Shown: positions 1 through 13,690, numbered from the stretch's first letter. The stretch is 64,000 bases of DNA from Bufo bufo (GCF_905171765.1 NC_053389.1:219858624-219922623); one strand, 5' to 3'. Translations and numbers: made by a program. The notes: generated by a model from the sequence alone, not told the origin.

Positions 1-3000
1 AGACTGATTCTGCGCTGACATAAGGCCAGATTCTCTGTTACGGGACCTCTCTCCTCTGCCTGGGTGCCTGGGCCTAAATGTGTGACAGTGGCCTGTTCCA
101 GTGGTGGGTGACGTGATGCCTGATTCTCTGCTATGACATGAAGACTGATTCTGCGCTGACATAAGGCCAGATTTGCTGTTACGGGACCTCTCTCCTCTGC
201 CTGGGTGCCTGGGCCTAAATGTGTGACAGTGGCCTGTTCCAGTGGTGGGTGACGTGATGCCTGATTCTATGCTATGACATGAAGACAGATTCTGTGCTGA
301 CATAAGGCCAGATTCTCTGTTACAGGACCTCTCTCCTCTGTCTGGGTGCCGGGCCCTAAATGTGTGACAGTGGCCTGTTCCAGTGGTGGGTGACGTGAAG
401 CCTGATTCTCTGCTATGACATGAAGACTGATTCTGCGCTGACATAAGGCCAGATTCTCTGTTACGGGACCTCTCTCCTCTGCCTGGGTGCCTGGGCCTAA
501 ATGTGTGACAGTGGCCTGTTCCAGTGGTGGGTGACGTGATGCCTGATTCTCTGCTATGACATGAAGACAGATTCTGTGCTGACATAAGGCCAGATTCTCT
601 GTTACGGGACCTCTCTCCTCTGCCTGGGTGCCTGGGCCTAAATGTGTGACAGTGGCCTGTTCCAGTGGTGGGTGACGTGAAGCCTGATTCTCTGCTATGA
701 CATGAAGACTGATTCTGCGCTGACATAAGGCCAGATTCTCTGTTACGGGACCTCTCTCCTCTGCCTGGGTGCCTGGGCCTAAATGTGTGACAGTGGCCTG
801 TTCCAGTGGTGGGTGACGTGAAGCCTGATTCTCTGCTATAACATGAAGACTTATTCTGTGCTGACATAAGGCCAGATTCTCTGTTACGGGACCTCTCTCC
901 TCTGCCTGGGTGCCTGGGCCTAAATGTGTGACAGTGGCCTGTTCCAGTGGTGGGTGACGTGAAGCCTGATTCTCTGCTATGACATGAAGACTGATTCTGC
1001 GCTGACATAAGGCCAGATTCTCTGTTACGGGACCTCTCTCCTCTGCCTGGGTGCCTGGGCCTAAATGTGTGACAGTGGCCTGTTCGAGTGGTGGGTGACG
1101 TGAAGCCTGATTCTCTGCTATGACATGAAGACTGATTCTGCGCTGACATAAGGCCAGATTCTCTGTTACGGGACCTCTCCTCTGCCTGGGTGCCTGGGCC
1201 TAAATGTGTGACAGTGGCCTGTTCCAGTGGTGGGTGACGTGAAGCCTGATTTTCTGCTATGACATGAAGACTTATTCTGTGCTGACATAAGGCCAGATTC
1301 TCTGTTACGGGACCTCTCTCCTCTGCTTGGGTGCCTGGGCCTAAATGTGTGACAGTGGCCTGTTTCAGTGGTGGGTGACGTGAAGCCTGATTCTCTGCTA
1401 TGACATGAAGACTGATTCTGCGCTGACATAAGGCCAGATTCTCTGTTACGGGACCTCTCTCCTCTGCCTGGGTGCCTGGGCCTAAATGTGTGACAGTGGC
1501 CTGTTCCAGTGGTGGGTGACGTGAAGCCTGATTCTCTGCTATGACATGAAGACTGATTCTGCGCTGCCATAAGGCCAGATTCTCTGTTACGGGACCTCTC
1601 TCCTCTGCCTGGGTGCCTGGGCCTAAATGTGTGACAGTGGCCTGTTCCAGTGGTGGGTGACGTGAAGCCTGATTCTCTGCTATGACATGAAGACAGATTC
1701 TGTGCTGACATAAGGCCAGATTCTCTGTTACGGGACCTCTCTCCTCTGCCTGGGTGCCTGGGCCTAAATGTGTGACAGTGGCCTCTTCCAGTGGTGGGTG
1801 ACATGAAGCCTGATTCTCTGCTATGACATGAAGACTGATTCTGCGCTGACATAAGGCCAGATTCTCTGTTACGGGACCTCTCTCCTCTGCCTGGGTGCCT
1901 GGGCCTAAATGTGTGACAGTGGCCTGTTCCAGTGGTGGGTGACGTGATGCCTGATTCTCTGCTATGACATGAAGACAGATTCTGTGCTGACATAAGGCCA
2001 GATTCTCTGTTACAGGACCTCTCTCCTCTGTCTGGGTGCCGGGGCCTAAATGTGTGACAGTGGCCTGTTCCAGTGGTGGGTGACGTGAAGCCTGATTCTC
2101 TGCTATGACATGAAGACTGATTCTGCGCTGACATAAGGCCAGATTTGCTGTTACGGGACCTCTCTCCTCTGCCTGGTGCCTGGGCCTAAATGTGTGACAG
2201 TGGCCTGTTCCAGTGGTGGGTGACGTGAAGCCTGATTCTTTGTTATGACATGAAGACTGATTCTGTGCTGACATAAGGACAGATTCTCTGTTACGGGACC
2301 TCTCTCCTCTGCCTGGGTGCCTGGGCCTAAATGTGTGACAGTGGCCTGTTCCAGTGGTGGGTGACGTGATGCCTGATTCTCTGCTATGACATGAAGACAG
2401 ATTCTGTGCTGACATAAGGCCAGATTCTCTGTTACAGGACCTCTCTCCTCTGTCTGGGTGCCGGGCCCTAAATGTGTGACAGTGGCCTGTTCCAGTGGTG
2501 TTTGACGTGAAGCCTGATTCTCTGCTATGACATGAAGACTGATTCTGCGCTGACATAAGGCCAGATTCTCTGTTACGGGACCTCTCTCCTCTGCCTGGGT
2601 GCCTGGGCCTAAATGTGTGACAGTGGCCTGTTCCAGTGGTGGGTGACGTGATGCCTGATTCTCTGCTATGACATGAAGACTGATTCTGCGCTGACATAAG
2701 GCCAGATTTGCTGTTACGGGACCTCTCTCCTCTGCCTGGGTGCCTGGGCCTAAATGTGTGACAGTGGCCTGTTCCAGTGGTGGGTGACGTGATGCCTGAT
2801 TCTATGCTATGACATGAAGACAGATTCTGTGCTGACATAAGGCCAGATTCTCTGTTACAGGACCTCTCTCCTCTGTCTGGGTGCCGGGCCCTAAATGTGT
2901 GACAGTGGCCTGTTCCAGTGGTGGGTGACGTGAAGCCTGATTCTCTGCTATGACATGAAGACTGATTCTGCGCTGACATAAGGCCAGATTCTCTGTTACG

Positions 3001-6000
3001 GGACCTCTCTCCTCTGCCTGGGTGCCTGGGCCTAAATGTGTGACAGTGGCCTGTTCCAGTGGTGGGTGACGTGATGCCTGATTCTCTGCTATGACATGAA
3101 GACAGATTCTGTGCTGACATAAGGCCAGATTCTCTGTTACGGGACCTCTCTCCTCTGCCTGGGTGCCTGGGCCTAAATGTGTGACAGTGGCCTGTTCCAG
3201 TGGTGGGTGACGTGAAGCCTGATTCTCTGCTATGACATGAAGACTGATTCTGCGCTGACATAAGGCCAGATTCTCTGTTACGGGACCTCTCTCCTCTGCC
3301 TGGGTGCCTGGGCCTAAATGTGTGACAGTGGCCTGTTCCAGTGGTGGGTGACGTGATGCCTGATTCTCTGCTATGACATGAAGACAGATTCTGTGCTGAC
3401 ATAAGGCCAGATTCTCTGTTACGGGACCTCTCTCCTCTGCCTGGGTGCCTGGGCCTAAATGTGTGACAGTGGCCTGTTCCAGTGGTGGGTGACGTGAAGC
3501 CTGATTCTCTGCTATGACATGAAGACTGATTCTGCGCTGACATAAGGCCAGATTCTCTGTTACGGGACCTCTCTCCTCTGCCTGGGTGCCTGGGCCTAAA
3601 TGTGTGACAGTGGCCTGTTCCAGTGGTGGGTGACGTGAAGCCTGATTCTCTGCTATAACATGAAGACTTATTCTGTGCTGACATAAGGCCAGATTCTCTG
3701 TTACGGGACCTCTCTCCTCTGCCTGGGTGCCTGGGCCTAAATGTGTGACAGTGGCCTGTTCCAGTGGTGGGTGACGTGAAGCCTGATTCTCTGCTATGAC
3801 ATGAAGACTGATTCTGCGCTGACATAAGGCCAGATTCTCTGTTACGGGACCTCTCTCCTCTGCCTGGGTGCCTGGGCCTAAATGTGTGACAGTGGCCTGT
3901 TCGAGTGGTGGGTGACGTGAAGCCTGATTCTCTGCTATGACATGAAGACTGATTCTGCGCTGACATAAGGCCAGATTCTCTGTTACGGGACCTCTCTCCT
4001 CTGCCTGGGTGCCTGGGCCTAAATGTGTGACAGTGGCCTGTTCCAGTGGTGGGTGACGTGAAGCCTGATTTTCTGCTATGACATGAAGACTTATTCTGTG
4101 CTGACATAAGGCCAGATTCTCTGTTACGGGACCTCTCTCCTCTGCCTGGGTGCCTGGGCCTAAATGTGTGACAGTGGCCTGTTCCAGTGGTGGGTGACAT
4201 GAAGCCTGATTCTCTGCTATGACATGAAGACTGATTCTGCGCTGACATAAGGCCAGATTCTCTGTTACGGGACCTCTCTCCTCTGCCAGGGTGCCTGGGC
4301 CTTAATGTGTGACAGTGGCCTGTTCCAGTGGTGGGTGACGTGATGCCTGATTCTCTGCTATGACATGAAGACAGATTCTGTGCTGACATAAGGCCAGATT
4401 CTCTGTTACAGGACCTCTCTCCTCTGTCTGGGTGCCGGGGCCTAAATGTGTGACAGTGGCCTGTTCCAGTGGTGGGTGACGTGAAGCCTGATTCTCTGCT
4501 ATGACATGAAGACTGATTCTGCGCTGACATAAGGCCAGATTTGCTGTTACGGGACCTCTCTCCTCTGCCTGGGTGCCTGGGCCTAAATGTGTGACAGTGG
4601 CCTGTTCCAGTGGTGGGTGACGTGATGCCTGATTCTCTGCTATGACATGAAGACAGATTCTGTGCTGACATAAGGCCAGATTCTCTGTTACAGGACCTCT
4701 CTCCTCTGTCTGGGTGCCGGGCCCTAAATGTGTGACAGTGGCCTGTTCCAGTGGTGTTTGACGTGAAGCCTGATTCTCTGCTATGACATGAAGACTGATT
4801 CTGCGCTGACATAAGGCCAGATTCTCTGTTACGGGACCTCTCTCCTCTGCCTGGGTGCCTGGGCCTAAATGTGTGACAGTGGCCTGTTCCAGTGGTGGGT
4901 GACGTGAAGCCTGATTCTCTGCTATGACATGAAGACTGATTCTGCGCTGACATAAGGCCAGATTCTCTGTTACGGGACCTCTCCTCTGCCTGGGTGCCTG
5001 GGCCTAAATGTGTGACAGTGGCCTGTTCCAGTGGTGGGTGACGTGAAGCCTGATTTTCTGCTATGACATGAAGACTTATTCTGTGCTGACATAAGGCCAG
5101 ATTCTCTGTTACGGGACCTCTCTCCTCTGCTTGGGTGCCTGGGCCTAAATGTGTGACAGTGGCCTGTTTCAGTGGTGGGTGACGTGAAGCCTGATTCTCT
5201 GCTATGACATGAAGACTGATTCTGCGCTGACATAAGGCCAGATTCTCTGTTACGGGACCTCTCTCCTCTGCCTGGGTGCCTGGGCCTAAATGTGTGACAG
5301 TGGCCTGTTCCAGTGGTGGGTGACGTGAAGCCTGATTCTCTGCTATGACATGAAGACTGATTCTGCGCTGCCATAAGGCCAGATTCTCTGTTACGGGACC
5401 TCTCTCCTCTGCCTGGGTGCCTGGGCCTAAATGTGTGACAGTGGCCTGTTCCAGTGGTGGGTGACGTGAAGCCTGATTCTCTGCTATGACATGAAGACAG
5501 ATTCTGTGCTGACATAAGGCCAGATTCTCTGTTACGGGACCTCTCTCCTCTGCCTGGGTGCCTGGGCCTAAATGTGTGACAGTGGCCTCTTCCAGTGGTG
5601 GGTGACATGAAGCCTGATTCTCTGCTATGACATGAAGACTGATTCTGCGCTGACATAAGGCCAGATTCTCTGTTACGGGACCTCTCTCCTCTGCCTGGGT
5701 GCCTGGGCCTAAATGTGTGACAGTGGCCTGTTCCAGTGGTGGGTGACGTGATGCCTGATTCTCTGCTATGACATGAAGACAGATTCTGTGCTGACATAAG
5801 GCCAGATTCTCTGTTACAGGACCTCTCTTCTCTGTCTGGGTGCCGGGGCCTAAATGTGTGACAGTGGCCTGTTCCAGTGGTGGGTGACGTGAAGCCTGAT
5901 TCTCTGCTATGACATGAAGACTGATTCTGCGCTGACATAAGGCCAGATTTGCTGTTACGGGACCTCTCTCCTCTGCCTGGTGCCTGGGCCTAAATGTGTG

Positions 6001-9000
6001 ACAGTGGCCTGTTCCAGTGGTGGGTGACGTGAAGCCTGATTCTTTGTTATGACATGAAGACTGATTCTGTGCTGACATAAGGACAGATTCTCTGTTACGG
6101 GACCTCTCTCCTCTGCCTGGGTGCCTGGGCCTAAATGTGTGACAGTGGCCTGTTCCAGTGGTGGGTGACGTGATGCCTGATTCTCTGCTATGACATGAAG
6201 ACAGATTCTGTGCTGACATAAGGCCAGATTCTCTGTTACAGGACCTCTCTCCTCTGTCTGGGTGCCGGGCCCTAAATGTGTGACAGTGGCCTGTTCCAGT
6301 GGTGTTTGACGTGAAGCCTGATTCTCTGCTATGACATGAAGACTGATTCTGCGCTGACATAAGGCCAGATTCTCTGTTACGGGACCTCTCTCCTCTGCCT
6401 GGGTGCCTGGGCCTAAATGTGTGACAGTGGCCTGTTCCAGTGGTGGGTGACGTGATGCCTGATTCTCTGCTATGACATGAAGACTGATTCTGCGCTGACA
6501 TAAGGCCAGATTTGCTGTTATGGGACCTCTCTCCTCTGCCTGGGTGCCTGGGCCTAAATGTGTGACAGTGGCCTGTTCCAGTGGTGGGTGACGTGATGCC
6601 TGATTCTATGCTATGACATGAAGACAGATTCTGTGCTGACATAAGGCCAGATTCTCTGTTACAGGACCTCTCTCCTCTGTCTGGGTACCGGGCCCTAAAT
6701 GTGTGACAGTGGCCTGTTCCAGTGGTGGGTGACGTGAAGCCTGATTCTCTGCTATGACATGAAGACTGATTCTGCGCTGACATAAGGCCAGATTCTCTGT
6801 TACGGGACCTCTCTCCTCTGCCTGGGTGCCTGGGCCTAAATGTGTGACAGTGGCCTGTTCCAGTGGTGGGTGACGTGATGCCTGATTCTCTGCTATGACA
6901 TGAAGACAGATTCTGTGCTGACATAAGGCCAGATTCTCTGTTACGGGACCTCTCTCCTCTGCCTGGGTGCCTGGGCCTAAATGTGTGACAGTGGCCTGTT
7001 CCAGTGGTGGGTGACGTGAAGCCTGATTCTCTGCTATGACATGAAGACTGATTCTGCGCTGACATAAGGCCAGATTCTCTGTTACGGGACCTCTCTCCTC
7101 TGCCTGGGTGCCTGGGCCTAAATGTGTGACAGTGGCCTGTTCCAGTGGTGGGTGACGTGATGCCTGATTCTCTGCTATGACATGAAGACAGATTCTGTGC
7201 TGACATAAGGCCAGATTCTCTGTTACGGGACCTCTCTCCTCTGCCTGGGTGCCTGGGCCTAAATGTGTGACAGTGGCCTGTTCCAGTGGTGGGTGACGTG
7301 AAGCCTGATTCTCTGCTATGACATGAAGACTGATTCTGCGCTGACATAAGGCCAGATTCTCTGTTACGGGACCTCTCTCCTCTGCCTGGGTGCCTGGGCC
7401 TAAATGTGTGACAGTGGCCTGTTCCAGTGGTGGGTGACGTGAAGCCTGATTCTCTGCTATAACATGAAGACTTATTCTGTGCTGACATAAGGCCAGATTC
7501 TCTGTTACGGGACCTCTCTCCTCTGCCTGGGTGCCTGGGCCTAAATGTGTGACAGTGGCCTGTTCCAGTGGTGGGTGACGTGAAGCCTGATTCTCTGCTA
7601 TGACATGAAGACTGATTCTGCGCTGACATAAGGCCAGATTCTCTGTTACGGGACCTCTCTCCTCTGCCTGGGTGCCTGGGCCTAAATGTGTGACAGTGGC
7701 CTGTTCGAGTGGTGGGTGACGTGAAGCCTGATTCTCTGCTATGACATGAAGACTGATTCTGCGCTGACATAAGGCCAGATTCTCTGTTACGGGACCTCTC
7801 TCCTCTGCCTGGGTGCCTGGGCCTAAATGTGTGACAGTGGCCTGTTCCAGTGGTGGGTGACGTGAAGCCTGATTTTCTGCTATGACATGAAGACTTATTC
7901 TGTGCTGACATAAGGCCAGATTCTCTGTTACGGGACCTCTCTCCTCTGCCTGGGTGCCTGGGCCTAAATGTGTGACAGTGGCCTGTTCCAGTGGTGGGTG
8001 ACATGAAGCCTGATTCTCTGCTATGACATGAAGACTGATTCTGCGCTGACATAAGGCCAGATTCTCTGTTACGGGACCTCTCTCCTCTGCCAGGGTGCCT
8101 GGGCCTTAATGTGTGACAGTGGCCTGTTCCAGTGGTGGGTGACGTGATGCCTGATTCTCTGCTATGACATGAAGACAGATTCTGTGCTGACATAAGGCCA
8201 GATTCTCTGTTACAGGACCTCTCTCCTCTGTCTGGGTGCCGGGGCCTAAATGTGTGACAGTGGCCTGTTCCAGTGGTGGGTGACGTGAAGCCTGATTCTC
8301 TGCTATGACATGAAGACTGATTCTGCGCTGACATAAGGCCAGATTTGCTGTTACGGGACCTCTCTCCTCTGCCTGGGTGCCTGGGCCTAAATGTGTGACA
8401 GTGGCCTGTTCCAGTGGTGGGTGACGTGATGCCTGATTCTCTGCTATGACATGAAGACAGATTCTGTGCTGACATAAGGCCAGATTCTCTGTTACAGGAC
8501 CTCTCTCCTCTGTCTGGGTGCCGGGCCCTAAATGTGTGACAGTGGCCTGTTCCAGTGGTGTTTGACGTGAAGCCTGATTCTCTGCTATGACATGAAGACT
8601 GATTCTGCGCTGACATAAGGCCAGATTCTCTGTTACGGGACCTCTCTCCTCTGCCTGGGTGCCTGGGCCTAAATGTGTGACAGTGGCCTGTTCCAGTGGT
8701 GGGTGACGTGAAGCCTGATTCTCTGCTATGACATGAAGACTGATTCTGCGCTGACATAAGGCCAGATTCTCTGTTACGGGACCTCTCTCCTCTGCCTGGG
8801 TGCCTGGGCCTAAATGTGTGACAGTGGCCTGTTCCAGTGGTGGGTGACGTGATGCCTGATTCTCTGCTATGACATGAAGACTGATTCTGCGCTGACATAA
8901 GGCCAGATTTGCTGTTACGGGACCTCTCTCCTCTGCCTGGGTGCCTGGGCCTAAATGTGTGACAGTGGCCTGTTCCAGTGGTGGGTGACGTGATGCCTGA

Positions 9001-12000
9001 TTCTATGCTATGACATGAAGACAGATTCTGTGCTGACATAAGGCTAGATTCTCTGTTACAGGACCTCTCTCCTCTGTCTGGGTGCCGGGCCCTAAATGTG
9101 TGACAGTGGCCTGTTCCAGTGGTGGGTGACGTGAAGCCTGATTCTCTGCTATGACATGAAGACTGATTCTGCGCTGACATAAGGCCAGATTCTCTGTTAC
9201 GGGACCTCTCTCCTCTGCCTGGGTGCCTGGGCCTAAATGTGTGACAGTGGCCTGTTCCAGTGGTGGGTGACGTGATGCCTGATTCTCTGCTATGACATGA
9301 AGACAGATTCTGTGCTGACATAAGGCCAGATTCTCTGTTACGGGACCTCTCTCCTCTGCCTGGGTGCCTGGGCCTAAATGTGTGACAGTGGCCTGTTCCA
9401 GTGGTGGGTGACGTGAAGCCTGATTCTCTGCTATGACATGAAGACTGATTCTGCGCTGACATAAGGCCAGATTCTCTGTTACGGGACCTCTCTCCTCTGC
9501 CTGGGTGCCTGGGCCTAAATGTGTGACAGTGGCCTGTTCCAGTGGTGGGTGACGTGATGCCTGATTCTCTGCTATGACATGAAGACAGATTCTGTGCTGA
9601 CATAAGGCCAGATTCTCTGTTACGGGACCTCTCTCCTCTGCCTGGGTGCCTGGGCCTAAATGTGTGACAGTGGCCTGTTCCAGTGGTGGGTGACGTGAAG
9701 CCTGATTCTCTGCTATGACATGAAGACTGATTCTGCGCTGACATAAGGCCAGATTCTCTGTTACGGGACCTCTCTCCTCTGCCTGGGTGCCTGGGCCTAA
9801 ATGTGTGACAGTGGCCTGTTCCAGTGGTGGGTGACGTGAAGCCTGATTCTCTGCTATAACATGAAGACTTATTCTGTGCTGACATAAGGCCAGATTCTCT
9901 GTTACGGGACCTCTCCTCTGCCTGGGTGCCTGGGCCTAAATGTGTGACAGTGGCCTGTTCCAGTGGTGGGTGACGTGAAGCCTGATTCTCTGCTATGACA
10001 TGAAGACTGATTCTGCGCTGACATAAGGCCAGATTCTCTGTTACGGGACCTCTCTCCTCTGCCTGGGTGCCTGGGCCTAAATGTGTGACAGTGGCCTGTT
10101 CCAGTGGTGGGTGACGTGAAGCCTGATTCTCTGCTATGACATGAAGACTGATTCTGCGCTGACATAAGGCCAGATTCTCTGTTACGGGACCTCTCTCCTC
10201 TGCCTGGGTGCCTGGGCCTAAATGTGTGACAGTGGCCTGTTCCAGTGGTGGGTGACGTGAAGCCTGATTTTCTGCTATGACATGAAGACTTATTCTGTGC
10301 TGACATAAGGCCAGATTCTCTGTTACGGGACCTCTCTCCTCTGCTTGGGTGCCTGGGCCTAAATGTGTGACAGTGGCCTGTTCCAGTGGTGGGTGACGTG
10401 AAGCCTGATTCTCTGCTATGACATGAAGACTGATTCTGCGCTGACATAAGGCCAGATTCTCTGTTACGGGACCTCTCTCCTCTGCCTGGGTGCCTGGGCC
10501 TAAATGTGTGACAGTGGCCTGTTCCAGTGGTGGGTGACGTGAGGCCTGATTCTCTGCTATGACATGAAGACTGATTCTGCGCTGCCATAAGGCCAGATTC
10601 TCTGTTACGGGACCTCTCTCCTCTGCCTGGGTGCCTGGGCCTAAATGTGTGACAGTGGCCTGTTCCAGTGGTGGGTGACGTGAAGCCTGATTCTCTGCTA
10701 TGACATGAAGACAGATTCTGTGCTGACATAAGGCCAGATTCTCTGTTACGGGACCTCTCTCCTCTGCCTGGGTGCCTGGGCCTAAATGTGTGACAGTGGC
10801 CTGTTCCAGTGGTGGGTGACATGAAGCCTGATTCTCTGCTATGACATGAAGACTGATTCTGCGCTGACATAAGGCCAGATTCTCTGTTACGGGACCTCTC
10901 TCCTCTGCCTGGGTGCCTGGGCCTAAATGTGTGACAGTGGCCTGTTCCAGTGGTGGGTGACGTGATGCCTGATTCTCTGCTATGACATGAAGACAGATTC
11001 TGTGCTGACATAAGGCCAGATTCTCTGTTACAGGACCTCTCTCCTCTGTCTGGGTGCCGGGGCCTAAATTTGTGACAGTGGCCTGTTCCAGTGGTGGGTG
11101 ACGTGAAGCCTGATTCTCTGCTATGACATGAAGACTGATTCTGCGCTGACATAAGGCCAGATTCTCTGTTACGGGACCTCTCTCCTCTGCCTGGGTGCCT
11201 GGGCCTAAATGTGTGACAGTGGCCTGTTCCAGTGGTGGGTGACGTGATGCCTGATTCTCTGCTATGACATGAAGACAGATTCTGTGCTGACATAAGGCCA
11301 GATTCTCTGTTACGGGACCTCTCTCCTCTGCCTGGGTGCCTGGGCCTAAATGTGTGACAGTGGCCTGTTCCAGTGGTGGGTGACGTGAAACCTGATTCTC
11401 TGCTATGACATGAAGACTTATTCTGTGCTGACATAAGGCCAGATTCTCTGTTACGGGACCTCTCTCCTCTGCCTGGGTGCCTGGGCCTAAATGTGTGACA
11501 GTGGCCTGTTCCAGTGGTGGGTGACGTGAAGCCTGATTCTCTGCTATGACATGAAGACAGATTCTGTGCTGACATAAGGCCAGATTCTCTGTTACGGGAC
11601 CTCTCTCCTCTGCCTGGGTGCCTGGGCCTAAATGTGTGACAGTGGCCTGTTCCAGTGGTGGGTGACATGAAGCCTGATTCTCTGCTATGACATGAAGACT
11701 GATTCTGCGCTGACATAAGGCCAGATTCTCTGTTACGGGACCTCTCTCCTCTGCCTGGGTGCCTGGGCCTAAATGTGTGACAGTGGCCTGTTCCAGTGGT
11801 GGGTGACGTGATGCCTGATTCTCTGCTATGACATGAAGACAGATTCTGTGCTGACATAAGGCCAGATTCTCTGTTACAGGACCTCTCTCCTCTGTCTGGG
11901 TGCCGGGGCCTAAATTTGTGACAGTGGCCTGTTCCAGTGGTGGGTGACGTGAAGCCTGATTCTCTGCTATGACATGAAGACTGATTCTGCGCTGACATAA

Positions 12001-12816
12001 GGCCAGATTTGCTGTTACGGGACCTCTCTCCTCTGCCTGGGTGCCTGGGCCTAAATGTGTGACAGTGGCCTGTTCCAGTGGTGGGTGACGTGATGCCTGA
12101 TTCTCTGCTATGACATTAAGACAGATTCTGTGCTGACATAAGGCCAGATTCTCTGTTACAGGACCTCTCTCCTCTGTCTGGGTGCCGGGCCCTAAATGTG
12201 TGACAGTGGCCTGTTCCAGTGGTGGGTGACGTGAAGCCTGATTCTCTGCTATGACATGAAGACTGATTCTGCGCTGACATAAGGCCAGATTCTCTGTTAC
12301 GGGACCTCTCTCCTCTGCCTGGGTGCCTGGGCCTAAATGTGTGACAGTGGCCTGTTCCAGTGGTGGGTGACGTGATGCCTGATTCTCTGCTATGACATGA
12401 AGACAGATTCTGTGCTGACATAAGGCCAGATTCTCTGTTACGGGACCTCTCTCCTCTGCCTGGGTGCCTGGGCCTAAATGTGTGACAGTGGCCTGTTCCA
12501 GTGGTGGGTGACGTGAAACCTGATTCTCTGCTATGACATGAAGACTTATTCTGTGCTGACATAAGGCCAGATTCTCTGTTACGGGACCTCTCTCCTCTGC
12601 CTGGGTGCCTGGGCCTAAATGTGTGACAGTGGCCTGTTCCAGTGGTGGGTGACGTGAAGCCTGATTCTCTGCTATGACATGAAGACAGATTCTGTGCTGA
12701 CATAAGGCCAGATTCTCTGTTACGGGACCTCTCTCCTCTGCCTGGGTGCCTGGGCCTAAATGTGTGACAGTGGCCTGTTCCAGTGGTGGGTGACGTGAAG
12801 CCTGATTCTCTGCTAT
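1..12816. repeat. 141-bp tandem satellite array, about 91 monomers
   Basis: The block consists of head-to-tail copies of one 141-bp unit, seen for example from the recurrence of AGACTGATTCTGCGCTGAC at 1, 142 and onward. The array enters from outside the window and stops abruptly at 12816, inside a monomer. Monomers differ by single-base changes (CGGGACC or CAGGACC, GATGCC or GAAGCC) and occasional 1-3 bp indels. No CENP-B-box-like motif is obvious. Because 141 is a multiple of three, one minus-strand frame stays open for long runs (1166-2134, 4970-5938, 9902-11998, 12116-12703), each a 47-residue repeat. I read these as a by-product of unit length, not as genes. Centromeric or pericentromeric location is possible but not shown. 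Confidence 0.95.
2677..6480. repeat. 27-monomer higher-order block within the satellite
   Basis: Diagnostic variant monomers recur at long distances. A monomer with AGATTTGCTG next to the AGACTG start opens blocks at 142, 2677, 6481 and 8878. Spacings are 2535, 3804 and 2397 bp, i.e. about 18, 27 and 17 monomers. The segment 1166-2676 matches 4970-6480 at an offset of exactly 3804 bp, including a shared short deletion in one monomer. This is the pattern left by unequal exchange of multi-monomer blocks. Exact block homology needs a dot plot. Confidence 0.75.
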
Positions 12817-13407
12817 AGTGTTAGTTTTGGAGTACCGCACTCCGTTTGTTGGGTTAGCTGGTGCCTGCAAGGACTTGTTCAGTCACGTACAATTAATGGA
12901 GTAATTGCAGCACACAGTTTTGCTTGTTGCTTATCAAATTTTATTCAATTTTTGTCATCATATGACCAAATTCCAGTGCACGTTAGACAGCTCAATTATA
13001 TAGTTTAGATAATGACCAGACGTTTCGGCCTGTCAAGGCCTTCTTCAGTGGTCTCAAATCTAAAAAAATAATATATATTCGTTATAAGTCACATGAAATA
13101 TGTATTGGGATTTCTGGTCTTGACGAAAAGAATTATAAATGAAATATTTGCTATATACATATATTGAACATAGGGGAGAAAGTATATATGGTGAATATAT
13201 TCTAAAAACAAATATACAGCTTGTAATAATCCAAGAGCGAACCTACTGATATCAGCAATACAGTATAAGTGGATATATACCATAAAAGTTTCTGTCGGGT
13301 GTTTGCCCAATACAAGACACATAAGCAACTGTGACCGTATTTGTGGGGTAAGTGATCCACCTAATTGGTCATGTGGTCTATAATCTAAATGTGCACATGG
13401 TCACTGC
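12817..13407 (-). mobile_element. Penelope-like element terminal fragment
   Basis: The sequence next to the satellite carries a hammerhead motif (13014-13053, minus) of the type found in the pseudo-LTRs of Penelope-like retroelements, embedded in A/T-rich sequence. No reverse transcriptase or GIY-YIG reading frame remains. The left boundary coincides with the end of the satellite at 12816; the right boundary is not defined. The assignment rests on the ribozyme motif and on similarity of layout to the other PLE fragments here. Confidence 0.5.
13014..13053 (-). ncRNA. hammerhead ribozyme motif (PLE type), core intact
   Basis: Read on the minus strand: helix I strand GACCA, core CTGAAGA (fits CUGANGA), one extra A, helix II GGCC with loop TTGACA and GGCC, then GAA, a two-base helix III (AC with GT, no loop), cleavage residue C, and TGGTC closing helix I. 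All conserved core bases are present. PLE hammerheads are known to have such a minimal helix III and are thought to work best as dimers. The unpaired A between core and helix II is a possible weakness. Activity is not tested. Confidence 0.65.
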
Positions 13408-13690
13408 TTTGTGTAGTCCATTGGGCAAACCCCCTGAGTAAGAGATCATAGTATAGCAGAGTGCAGACCTCATTATTAAAGCAGAGTGTAAATAACAAAG
13501 TGCAAGTAACAAACATAGTCTGGATGGCCTATATTACCCCCAACAATGGTCTAGACAAACCTCATCTTTACCATGATAATATGTTTGTTACTTGCACTTT
13601 GTTATTTACACTCTGCTTTGATAATGAGGTCTGCACTCTGCTATACTATGATCTCTTACTCAGGGGGTTTGCCCAATGGACTACACAAGG
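13408..13690. repeat. inverted repeat, arms about 110 bp
   Basis: The left arm (13408-13517) and right arm (13580-13690) are near-perfect reverse complements around a 62-bp spacer; both contain CTCTGCTTT or its complement and the TGTGTAGTCC segment. It is next to the PLE fragment and may be part of it or of an inverted insertion. The short open frame through the right arm (13461-13709) has no recognisable domain. Confidence 0.8.

Noticed and set aside
1166..2134. 322-residue open frame on the minus strand (and its near-identical partner at 4970-5938)
   Set aside because: It is the 141-bp satellite read in a frame without stops; the repeated 47-residue unit has no domain and begins and ends at small indels.
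12116..12703. 195-residue open frame at the right part of the satellite
   Set aside because: Same satellite frame as above.
1..12816. CRISPR-like array
   Set aside because: Units are directly adjacent with no unique spacers, and the context is eukaryotic.
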